Under the pieces are notes generated by a model. That model saw only the letters and a list, made by a program, of their open reading frames with translations. It was not told the DNA's origin and ran no database searches. Position numbers and translations under genes: made by a program. This document shows positions 13,739-24,735 of a stretch of DNA of 64,000 nt, in pieces (positions within the stretch are counted from its first letter, which is position 1; every line of letters starts with the position of its first letter). Source of the DNA: Apteryx mantelli (taxonomy: Eukaryota > Chordata > Aves > Apterygiformes > Apterygidae); assembly GCF_036417845.1 (NCBI RefSeq), contig NC_089980.1, positions 131,714,516 through 131,778,515 on the forward strand, in the 5' to 3' direction.

Positions 13739-14272
13739 TTAACTGTTGCTTCTGGTTAGCACATCAATTGCTTCTTTAAGATAATGATTGTTTTGAAGGT
13801 AGACTTGATTTGTTTTATCTAAATGCCACTCATACAACCTTTTACAAGACTTGGAATGAATTCTGAAGAAAGCTTTGTCCAGATGGAAAGCTATATGTAA
13901 GGAAAATATGCCATCAGAAACTGGGTTTTTCTTATTATTTTCACATAGATAACAATCAACATTCAGACACTTACAGGATAAGGTGAAATCCTCAGTAGGG
14001 AACCTTTGATCTCTTGTTTGCAGACTGGAGAGATGGACCTGCCTAGAGTGGCTATTTGATCGATCTCGAGTCCACAGAGATGCACTCAAATCTCTGTGAT
14101 CCATCTGGTGCTGGATGTATGTTTTGTAATTGGCAGCCTTTCCATGTAAGAATACATTACTCAGCCTTGCCTGATCACATAAAATGTCACTGCAAACTTT
14201 GCATTTTGCATAGGAGTTAAACTTGCAAAAATTGGCAGATATGCACAGAGTTCGAGAAAAATCAACGTGCAT
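13739..14272 (-). other. 177-codon open frame of unknown status
   Basis: A 177-codon ATG-to-stop frame lies in otherwise intronic, AT-normal DNA, on the same strand as ITSN2. It contains clustered cysteines (a Cys-Lys-Val-Cys near residue 25 and a Cys-x-Cys-x4-Cys-x2-Cys near residue 105), but I recognise no domain. There is no obvious promoter, splice context or poly(A) signal tied to it. By rough expectation, one frame of this length could occur by chance in a window of this size. I list it for completeness and do not call it a gene. Confidence 0.15.
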
Positions 14273-16881
14273 TCTTTAAAGCCCTGTTTCCCCTCTTTGA
14301 ATTTCCAGCCTGCTAGTAAGGCATCCACAAAGGTCACCTTGGATGGAAACGGAGGGTCAAAGGGAACTCCTTTGCAGATTTTCACTGCATCCTTTCACCA
14401 CTTTAGAGAGGAAAGGAAAGTGGTTAGCAAGAGCGTATGTCCCTAGAGCACACAACACCTCAAACAAGCTGAAGTCTTCATGGGCCACTTAGAGAAGAAT
14501 ATATCACTTCTCAGCGTTACATGCAGTTTGTCCTTCAGCCACACGCTGAGGCTCAAGGACCTTGGGAACCTGTTCTGGCGAAGGTACATTCTGAACAACA
14601 GCCCAAGGTGCCCTCATGAATCTGAATCTCTGAACTGGAACTCAAACACACAAAGTTAAACGCCCTTCCTGCTGGAGGTCCTGGGCAGACCTCCCTTTTT
14701 CTTCTTTGATTCAGAAATAATGTTGTGGCATCTTCTACTTGTACTTGTTTGAGATGATCTGAGTATCTTGCTTTGCCATTTGGACCCTGCATTCTTGAAT
14801 TCAGTGTCACCCTGTAGCATGTAATTTCTCACTTGTACACGTATCTGCTCCATGTTATCCAACTCATAAACATAACTTCAGCCTTAACCCTGAATGCCAA
14901 AAGCAATCCTGAAGCAGAAAACTACTTCATGCCTTATGCAACTAATGAACTAAAAGTTAAGTTTATTGTACCTTGATAAGAATAAGAGGTTCTCTCTCCA
15001 GAAGAAAAACACCATTTTTCTCTAGCAGAATAGAAAAGGAAAGGGTCAATGCTCTGCTGATAAAAGGTGTGGCAGGCAGCCAGTTTTCTCTTCTCTTGTA
15101 ATCAGGCTGCAGCAATGCCTAATGGTTTAGTTGCCTTGTGCATAACCTCACTCTTCATCTAACGCATGAAGTCACTGCCAAGGTCTAATACCATAATTAG
15201 AGGTTTCCACTGAGCAATGAGTGGTAAATGCAGGTGATCCAGTTTGAATGAAAACAACAGCAGTAATAAGTAGGAGGAAAGAAGAATACAGATTAAAAAC
15301 AAAGAACAATTTCAACAACCAAGGTTGCTCAATATTTATCCAGAAATCATGTTAAGACTACGCTTTCTTGTTTTCCATTTGACTTGTTTCAAATGTAATC
15401 AATTCTAATAAGAAATATGACTGCTAAAATCATGCAATCATCCAAATACTCTGTGTGTGTGTGGGGAAATGATTTAACTAATTCCTGGTATTCTCTTATT
15501 CAGAGAGTTTTTCAATATAGTAAAATTCTGTGAGGGGAAACGGCTTCTTTCGGTATAGTCCTTTTGAGAGTGGTGGCCAGTACCACCCAAGGGATTTCAT
15601 AACAAGAAAAGGAACACTCTCCTGAACTAACACACTTTGGAGTTCAAGAAGTCAGGTATGTGCTGAGTGCTCTCAACACCCTTGCAGTCCTCCATCAGTG
15701 GGAGTACAGAGCTGAACCACAAAGACACGAAACACTACGCATAAATCAACCATGGAGACAGCAAAGAAGGTGTATCTGGATCCTCTCTGAAGAGTTTAAG
15801 AAGTGGGAGCAAAGAGCATACTAAAATGTGACAATGAGAAAAATGTGGTTTTGCTGTGTCAGAGAAAGTAGAAGAAAATCTGATATTTAAAACTTTTTCC
15901 CTTCTATACATACTATATTGACTCCTTTTACTTCTGATCGTTAAGTCTGTGAAATGAATTCTGGATGGAACTGAAGCTGATGATGTTGTAGATCACACTA
16001 ATTATTTTTTTTCCCACAAAGTCTCTTATGCAAACATAAAAAAAAACCCTAAGACAAACAATTCAAAATCTCAACATCCTTCTTTTGCATAAAAAACCAC
16101 TTCATCTTATTTACCCTAACTCATCTTAGCAGTGATGAGCTTCCAAATTAAATACAGACCTCCCAGTCCTGCAGTAACCTTCACAGATAAATGAGACAAG
16201 ATACACTTTTTTCTCAGCAGATATAGCAACCTGTGCCTTTACAAATAAACTCGCTTTAAAAATAGAGGGCTCCAACTGACCACCACATAGTCAACATACA
16301 CATATACACACACATGCAATTTTTAAGTTTCATCTCATTGTCTTTGAAAGGAAATCACCAAGAAACAAATCCAAAAGTTTCTATAGTACCTGGGGCATAA
16401 AATTAAGAGGAAACTTCTTACATTTTCTGTACAAGACTTTGATTATTTGTAGCCAATGCAGCAAATTGTTTCACGTGTCATTTGGCTTAAAATAAATAGT
16501 ATATTATGATGAAACACATTTTGTGCTGAGTTGCATAACAGAAAAGGTATGCAAGTTTAATCAACTATTACTTAGCATATTCCCCCCTTGGAGTCAGTCA
16601 GCATTTAAAATAGACACACGTTCCTCAACCCTTTAAATGATCTGAGATTATTACTAGGAGCTCCAGGCATAGCTGCACTCTAAATTACACCGCAGCAATG
16701 CTTGTACCGAATTTCTCCCAGTCTTACAGTACGACTGAAGCTACAGGAAACAATCTGCAGCAAACTGACCATAATACTGCCGCAGGTACTACCATCAGTT
16801 ATTTTTAATATCGGCGTTTTTAAAAAATTTAAAGACATCTGCCCCCGACCCCACCCAAACAAACCAAACCGAGCTACTCAC

Positions 16882-16945
16882 CGTTCAGGGCTGCGGGGAA
16901 CTGAGCCATCACGGTCCTGAACACGCCTTGCTAGCTCTTAGCCAT
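16882..16945 (-). CDS. ITSN2: ITSN2 exon with start codon (intersectin 2 N-terminus; CDS 16909-16882)
   Basis: Intersectin 2 is a cytoplasmic endocytic scaffold with two EH domains, a coiled coil and five SH3 domains. The long form adds DH, PH and C2 domains and acts as a Cdc42 exchange factor. Only the first 28 coding bases are here. On the minus strand a 'tgtgttgcag' acceptor precedes the exon. The ATG at 16909-16907 opens Met-Ala-Gln-Phe-Pro-Ala-Ala-Leu-Asn-Gly, and the exon ends in phase 1 at a strong 'G|gtgagt' donor (16881). The peptide fits the intersectin start Met-Ala-Gln-Phe-Pro and resembles ITSN2 (Thr-Ala-Met-Asn-Gly) more than ITSN1 (Thr-Pro-Phe-Gly-Gly). The 5' leader of the exon carries a tiny upstream ORF. 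The call rests on ten residues plus splice context, so ITSN1 or chance is not fully excluded. Confidence 0.65.
16931..16945 (-). promoter_or_regulatory. Minimal upstream ORF (4 codons plus stop) in ITSN2 leader
   Basis: The exon begins exactly with ATG GCT AAG AGC TAG. The stop lies 21 nt before the main ATG. If the exon is spliced from the acceptor used here, scanning ribosomes would meet this short uORF first, which could modulate initiation or allow reinitiation. Confidence 0.5.
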
Positions 16946-18510
16946 CTGCAACACAAAAACATCGCGCCATTAATAATGCAGCAAGGGCGAAGCGCAGCTC
17001 CGCGCTCCCGCCGAGCGGGGGGGGGACGTCGGTCCCCTTCGGCTCGCGCTTCCGACGGCGAACAACGCCGGGCTTCAGGCTGCTGCTGAGCAAGCTGGAT
17101 TTACGTTTGGAAGGGCGGGGGGGACTTTTTTTTTTTTTTTTTTTAAATAGGGTGTGCAGTGCAGTCTTGAACCTAGCGGCACGTTCTTAAAGGAAGAAGG
17201 GACCAGCTGTTTAGCAGCTACTGCCCAATGTACACAAACGGCCGACAAGGCGCCGGGACACATGGTGTAGGGAACAACCCTCGGGCAGCAAGGCGACGGG
17301 CTCGGCGTCCGCACGGACCTGTCTGTCTTCAGCCGCTGCAGGCAGAATTTAGGAAGAAAATATTCTTGGCATCATGTATTCTGAAAAAATGACCAGTTTC
17401 ATGCAAATCTGCAGCCTGTTTTCCATGGCTAACACCATGAAGTTATTCCTTTTCTTTTTGGGCTACTGCCCAAATAAGGAGTCAACAGCAGCACTTAAAG
17501 GCTTCTCAATATAATAAACTTTCATAATACGAAATGTTAGAGTACTAACACTTATTTTACTTTTCCAGTGAGTGTCATTTCAAGACTACCTGTAGATGCT
17601 ACTAATTCTTCAGAACTGCAAAGTGGTAACTAACACTTAAGACATACCCGAGGGATAAGCACAAGCACCGTTTTACAAATGTGGAACTACGACACGAGAC
17701 AGTCTTTGCTTTGGATAAAATAATTGTAGTTGAATATGGAAATTTATATATAATTATCCGCCATTCTAAATAGAGACACTATTGTTCAGGATGAAGCCAC
17801 AAAAATGAATTTTTTTATTGCATTTTAATTCAAAAAATAAAAAACTAGAATAGAAGGTGGGAGAAAACCTGCTCAAAACTTACTGCCAACTGTCACCAGC
17901 TGCTTTGCCACGCACTTGCTCACTGTTACGTTTCTGACATTTTAGTCTCCATGCGACATTTCAGATCCCTCTGCTGCTCCCCCCTTCGGATACCAAACCT
18001 TCTCCTCTTGCCAAAAAAACCAAACAAAACCCCCCAAACTTCACCTCTTGATACAACCACTGATTGTAGTAATAAGTACAAAAACATCAGCACCCTCTGC
18101 CCCAACTTCTGCATGCCGAGGCACAAAAATCACGCGACTTCTTCTGGAAAGCATTCCAATATCTTACTTGGGGCCAGGAGACCATTTTTCATCTCTAATA
18201 CACACTTAGGCAATAGAAATAAAAGCGTCAGGGATCAGTTGTTAACAACCCTCTTTTTACACGTCCTACAAGTAATAGCTAAAAACTAATATGGAACTAT
18301 AATGGAATATAAACTGTTCATTTTAATCAAATCATTTGTAAACATCATAGCCACATGCACACTTCGCCCTCTCCAAAGGAAGAACAGCATTTTATCTGCA
18401 GTTAACTTGCTTTATGTTGCATATGTAACTGCCCAGTGAGGAAAGAACATAATATGTATATTTTATCTGAAACATTACACAGCAGTATGACAAGACACTT
18501 GACATTCCAG

Positions 18511-18546
18511 GTTTGTGTGTGTGCATATTATATATATATATATATA

Positions 18547-18597
<51 letters not shown>
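18511..18597. repeat. Compound (TG)n(TA)n(CA)n(TA)n microsatellite
   Basis: TG units run into TA units, then about 24 CA units, then TA again. The TG and CA arms are mutually complementary around the TA centre, so the tract can in principle fold back on itself. It is likely polymorphic. Confidence 0.95.
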
Positions 18598-21500
18598 GAA
18601 AATGGAAACTAGTGGCAAGTGCAACTGCACTGGATAACAGAGATCAGCTGCAGAGAGAAGGAAAAAGGGAAGCACGGCACCTATTCCAAGGGAGAAATTC
18701 TAAAACGAATTTGGGTATTTTTAGGCTGCTTCCCAGGCCTTACCAGCAACCTATCATGAGACACTTTCAGTCTATAAATAGCTTTCCAGGCAAATGCTTC
18801 CAATGTTATTAAGCGTTTCTATAGCACATGTTTCTCTGCAAAAGCTGTTCTGTTAAGGAAGGCTGAAGGAGAATTGTGGAACTAAGCTACAGAAGTAGGA
18901 TGTTGAAGAACATCCCCAGAATCAATAGAGCAAAACCCAGTAGTGCTCGGCACCGACAGAAACTTCCACCTGTGCAGGTCCTGCTGCAGATTTACAGTCC
19001 AATTGCTAAAGCCCACACACTTCATTTTTCCTCCAACACACTTTATTTTTTGCAGACCACTTCTTTAGTTTTTAAATTAGTAATTACGATGAACGATAAA
19101 AGGCTGATAATGCACTGATTCACCGCTACACCCCCAAATCTTACTATATATAATTTTAAAATACTTTATATAACTTAGGGCTATAGAGAAAGTCAGGCTT
19201 CGCATTCTTGGGTTTTGCTGAAGCATTCAAACAGCTCACACAGATGGAGCTTTCTAAACTCTCAACTGCTGGCTGTGTAAGTGGGAAAAGTAACCCATTT
19301 TACGCTTATGCACACGGGCAATGTCCTCCCACCCCCCAATTCTGATATCTCTAGAGTCTCAACTACACCATATCTTAAAGTCAATTTAAACTGAACAATT
19401 CTGCAATCAAAGCTCTGGTGTATTAGCCTGGTGGAGGCCTTTCCGAGTTACGAAATCTCTGCATCCAAGGAACACGGATGGTCCCGATTCATTCCCACCA
19501 GCCAGTATAATTCTAGCTCCCTGCTACAGGTAACTCCATACACAGGCCGCTATCGGTCACTGGTCTGTAAGGCAACAAGTTACACAGGTCGCTTCAAGCA
19601 GAATTAGAAACACTACTCAGACATTTAACGTAGCACAATCAAGTTATCATCCATTTTACTATCTGTCCTCTCAAAAGGAGGATGCCAAGATCCCAAACGC
19701 CCAAGCCTGGGCCAACGCAGCCCGAGATGGCCACACTGCGCCCTGCCATGCGGATGCACCACCTCAGACCTGAAAGCAAGAGGGAATTGCCCCAAAAAAT
19801 CTTTATTAAAAGTACATTACACCTATGTTGTTTGATTAAATCATGATTCAGCCGTGTCCCCACACTATAGGCAAATCTTGTCGTATTTTAAAATATTAGA
19901 CCTGATGGGCACCAAAATCCTTGTATAATGACCCCCCCCCCCCAAATAATGCAAAATAAGAACCGTACAGAGCGACCAGGAATCAAAGACTGGATTTTGG
20001 CAGGATTTCAACCTGCGCCAGCATTTGGGACCCCATCTTATCCCAGAGGACAAATCCATTGCGGTCCGACTCCGCGGTTGCACCAAACACACCTGCTTCT
20101 CCGGTGACAAATGCCAAAGTGGGATGACAGGTAAAAAAGGGCAAATAAAAATATCTGTGCAACAGCTCTTCGCCTCAGGAAATTTTTTAGGGGAGGAGAA
20201 GCCGGCCCAGTAAACTCTCGGACTGCACACCTTTCCTCAACGGTCGGCGGGGACAACCATTTTCAAAGAACAGAGCTTGTCCCCAACAAATATCTCGTTT
20301 TCCAAGTTTCCACAGCATGCCCTTAAGGCTTATAATCAAAGTTTAATGGAGTTTATTTTCACACATTTCAAATAAAATTGCTTTATTACCATCTGTAAAA
20401 AATATCTTGCACCTTTAAAACACTGGTGTGCACCATTTATTTACCAAGAGAAACCTCAGCAAAATTTAGCTTGAGGTTAAACTACTTTCTTTTAAAATGA
20501 CTCCGATGACTTTTAATCATTAATCACAATGAAAACTGTAAATTTCCAGAGAACTTCATTATACCACACCACAGAGAAATTCAGTGCCATGTAAAAACAC
20601 ATGTTCACTGAAGAAAAAACCTCTCTCCATAAGGAAGACTATAATCAGTATCCCAAACGGATCATACAGACAAGATAGCGGTCACTACAGCTGGAGTATT
20701 TCACAGAGAAGATTTCTTTCTGCAAAATGTTCTGGAAAAAGTGCTCGGTGAGCTAATTTATCTCTTGCAATCATGAAACAACAAATCATTTAACAAAGCG
20801 GTAGCAAATACCCCCCTCCCGTGAACGCTACAGACCCTGCTAAGTCCTGCTGCCACTTAGGTGGATGTTACATTTAAATAGCAAACCTGCAAGTTCTTGT
20901 AAACAAATCATCTAACTAGTCCCCGTGTTTCAAGCAGCAGACGTTTTCACAACCTGATCTGCCAAACTGCAATTTCTGCTCCTGCTCTCAATATTCATTA
21001 CAGCTGATACAAGCTGGAAAAAGGAACAGGGAGACTGCAAGAAGGAGGGAATTTAAGAGCACGCTGGAAGCATTAAGAAGGGATTCGAGTTGGGCAGAAC
21101 ACAGCAGGAAGGGAAAAAAAGGTTCATTTCCATAAAAGACATATTTCTTTGTTTACCTTTCATGAAGAACAGCCTTACCACAATCTTTGTTAATATTTAT
21201 ACTTAATTCAACTTGAACAGAATATTTCTAAGGGCAACCACAGCCACAGACTTTGAGCAGGAATGAAGGTCTGGTGCATCAGGGTCTGCCACATGTGGCA
21301 GCTTAACTCCAAGCAGGCAGACAAATACCGTAGGGGTAGTATGTACGGACACACTGCTTCTCTTCTGCCTCTCCCGAGGACCGAAAGAAGATATATCGCA
21401 CATTTTTGCGGTAAGAACCAGGTAGCAGGAACAGAGATCTCAGTACGAGCTAACTGATTTACTGTTTATAGCACCTGTAAGACCAGGCAATGCAAAGACT

Positions 21501-23296
21501 ATTCATTAGTATTTGCAAAGCAAGCAATGACTATGGATTAGCTCATGCAGCTCTTCTGTGCCTTTTTTGGGTTGCTCTTTTGAAAATCAGGAGAATAATA
21601 AGCATTAGTTATGAAAGCATAATTATAGTTATTTGCTATTTAACTAATTATGTATAATTTCCCATTCCCATTGATTTGTACTTTTTGGTTTACACACTTC
21701 CAGCAGTAGTAGGTTCACGGAACAGCACCCTTATTATCAAGGTGATGCCTTCCATGAATTAAGTGTATTTAAAGGTCACAAGACATTTTAAAGGAAAGAA
21801 TTTTTAGAAAAAGTAATCCTATGGACTAGAGACAGAGAGACTGCTAGTTAATTTTGTTTCCCCAGAAAGTGCCATGCCTTCTATGCTTTCTTTCCTCTTC
21901 CTCATTTATGGAAGATTTCAAAGGCTCATAACTCTGTTTTTAAGTAGCTGGTGTGTTCCAGTTGGGACAGTATGTTTGGGCATTAAGAAAAAAAAAGGCG
22001 TTCAGAAACGCTGCTAGCTTATGACGAGAAAAAAAAAAGTTTATAAATAGAAGATATTCCCATGCTTCATTTTCCAGGTACTACCAGCAGCACCAATTAT
22101 GGAAAGCGCTAACAGCAACTGCTGTGGAACCAGGAGGCAGGTTACCTGCCATGAATATTCAGGAGTAAGGACGCTTCCACTCCCTTCCTTCCCGCTCTCC
22201 TGTCCCATAATCACGTTTCTCTCCCAAGGGGATCCAAACTCATGCTCTGACCTACCTCTCCCAGCACACAAAAACCAGACACCAGCCCCTGCCCTCCTCC
22301 TTCCAAGCAGTAACTGGCAACTTCAGGGCTTTATCCCCATTTATCCTGAGCTTAGAACTGGGATAGAGCTAATCAAGAACTGCTTCAGTAACACGTTTGG
22401 AAGTGGTTCAGGTAGCAGACTGGGGAGCTCTGCTCGAAGGAATTGCTACTTCATACTTCTCACAGATAAAACATGAACCAGGTTTTAACTCTTAACCCAT
22501 GCAAATCAATGGTCTGGCCTAATCATAAGCCAAAACACAAATGAATTTAACGGAAAAACTCCACCAATACAAGAACAGCATACGAAACAGTAAGAACAGT
22601 TTGACTATAAATTTTACAGGACTTGGTTTGTGTTTGGTTACTATATACCAACTTAAAACGCTCAAAACCTCTGCTGCCACCTAATTTAGCTTTCAACATT
22701 AAAAATCTCCAAACACTTAAACGATTTACTGGCTTGAGAAAGGCTTAAATCCCATTACAATTCCCAAAGTACCCTTCTGCCCACTTTGCCTGAATCTTAA
22801 AGGTTTTCTGAATACACCGACCAGGCTGGAGCCCGTGCAAAATACAGGAGTCACTATTTCTGTTTAAAAAACAGAATTGTGCAGTCAGTATTGATAGGTT
22901 TACTCCCTTTTCACATAGCTGCTCAGCTACATGACAGCACTCGTTCAAAACATCAAGACCCAGTTCAACTCCCTGCTCTGCATCTGGAGATTTAGCCCAC
23001 CTCTCCTCTCTCCTGTGAGAGTGCTTTCCCTCATTTTATTGCACGGTCCTTTAATGAAAGCCACACACGGTGTTTGGAGTAGTAACAGGAGCGCAGGACT
23101 TCAGCCTCCCATGCGAAATTCTCCGTCTTAAGCTAGGGAGGTTTGTGTCCCTGTCCACTCCTGCCCCCGGTTTTGGTCCCTTTTTGCAAGGAGCAGCAGG
23201 TTGGGAAGGAGGCGATGGGAGTCCCACCACACCAGGAAGCTCCCTGTTTAAATTTCAGGGCCTTCCCCCAGGAGACATGTATGTGAACTGCTGCAG

Positions 23297-23346
23297 GAAA
23301 AGGAGGGAATTTCAACGCGGGAAAAGAAGGGAATTTCAACGCAGCT
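23297..23346. repeat. Two-copy 24-bp tandem duplication
   Basis: The block 'gggaatttcaacgc' preceded by an A/G-rich stretch occurs twice, 24 bp apart. It is part of a 166-codon plus-strand ORF that I regard as fortuitous. Confidence 0.75.
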
Positions 23347-24589
23347 CTGCTGCACCCTGCAAGAGTACGGTCACCAATCTGATTCCAGATAAAGAGAAAT
23401 ATCACCACCTCTGCTTGGTTTCTCTAAAAAGAAAGAAAGAAAAAAAACAACCAACCAACCACACACAGACAGTGGATTTTTTGAAAAGGGTCCTAGCTGT
23501 GACCTTCAAGAAGGGATTCCAGGCCGTTTATCGCAACCTTCCCAGAGAGGTAAGATACATGTGCTCCTGAACAGGTGGCAATTTAAAATACACTCGTCTT
23601 TCTTGCTTCCTGCTTTCTAATTTAGATGACCCTCCACTCTCTATGCTATATTTGTAGATCCTGTTCTGAGACACAAAATTTTTGCATCTTTTTTTTTGCA
23701 AGCATCATATAAGAACTCTAAGCCGCTATGCTGTGAGGTCCCCACACCTTAAAAACTGCAGTCCTCAACTTCTACATTGTGATTCCCAATTTACGTTGAT
23801 GTGGGCTTAGACAAAACAGAGCTTTGCTGACTAATTTTCTTATTTATTTTCTTATTACTTTTATTATAATTTTATTATTATACTTTTATTATTTTATTAG
23901 TTCTTTTATTATGTATTTTCTGACTTCAACCATGATTGGAAGCATTCAGAACACGTTACTTAAGAGCTTATCCATTTGAAATCTTTTCATATTTGTTCTC
24001 AGAGCCCTCCTTCCATTAGAAGCAAAAGTGAAATCCGCCTATCAACAGAGCAGGAAACGTAATGAAAGAGATATGTTATCTTTTTCTTAAGATACAACAG
24101 CTGTTATTCAACTTGTTGGTGAGGTTTCAGTCCCAGATAACAGCACAAAATATACAGAACGCCTAATGGAAACTGCTACAGCTATGCATAAAATAGGAGA
24201 TCTAGAATAACAGGGCAATCTTCTATACTCAGCAGAGAACAATCTTACATACTTGTAAAATTAATGAAGGCAAAATATTCAGCAAGACTTAGATTTACAT
24301 TTTAGGTATCTGCTTTCAAGTTGCGCAAGTGCATTGCAGGCTGGCTGAAATGGAGTTAACTTCTCCAAACTGAATGAAATGACAAGCAGAAAGGAGACGG
24401 GCCATAAAAGGCCTGTAAAGTGCAGAAACATAGCTTATCTTTGATAAAACAAATTCGGAGAAGCCCCACGGGAGAAGAGCAAAGACGAGGCTCACGTGGT
24501 CAAAGCACAAAAAAAAATGAACCGCACGGCATTACTGCAGATGGGCAACGGAAAGGCAAAACTGCATCGCCCAAAGCTAGATAAAAGCA

Positions 24590-24735
24590 CGTGGGTGTCA
24601 CCGAGGTCCGAAAGGACCACGGCCAGCGTCGGAGAGGCGGGAAGCGTGCTACCCGCAACGCCCCGCTGCGGCCCTTCTTGCCGCCCCGGCCGATGCCTCG
24701 TGCCGCTGACCTCGCTCGCGGGCAAAAGTCCTGGC
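24590..24735. other. Small isolated GC/CpG-rich island in ITSN2 intron 1
   Basis: About 140 bp are strongly GC-rich with many CpGs, flanked on both sides by AT-rich intron. Short ORFs are open in several frames because of the composition, but none is recognisable. It may be an orphan CpG island or alternative promoter. Nothing in the sequence proves this. Confidence 0.4.

Larger units (their letters stand above)
1..16881 (-). other. ITSN2: ITSN2 intron 2 (right-hand part), no exon recognised
   Basis: This is non-coding sequence downstream, on the minus strand, of the exon carrying the ITSN2 start codon. I searched the minus strand for the next ITSN2 exons, which encode the first EH domain with its Trp-Ala-Ile-Thr and Asp-Gln-Ala-Arg-Asn-Phe-Phe stretches. 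I found no match, so intron 2 probably runs past the left edge and is at least 16.8 kb. The short ORFs here have no recognisable family signature. Its identified contents are simple repeats and several old CR1- or MIR-type relics listed separately. The rest is unremarkable AT-rich DNA. Confidence 0.55.
16876..17335. promoter_or_regulatory. ITSN2: CpG-rich segment around ITSN2 exon 2
   Basis: GC and CpG content rise sharply from the start-codon exon to about 17.33 kb, against AT-rich flanks, with clusters such as 'ccgagcgggggggggacgtc' and 'gcgcttccgacggcg'. A run of 19 T (17126-17144) interrupts it. This may be an internal or alternative ITSN2 promoter upstream of exon 2 on the minus strand. 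Promoter activity is inferred from composition alone. Confidence 0.45.

Noticed and set aside
23070-23570. 166-codon plus-strand ORF followed by a good 'gag|gtaaga' donor
   Set aside because: The translation contains tandem-duplicated and simple-repeat sequence (Lys/Arg-rich, Pro-Thr-Asn-His) with no domain. No acceptor-bounded partner exon is recognisable, and it is antisense to ITSN2.
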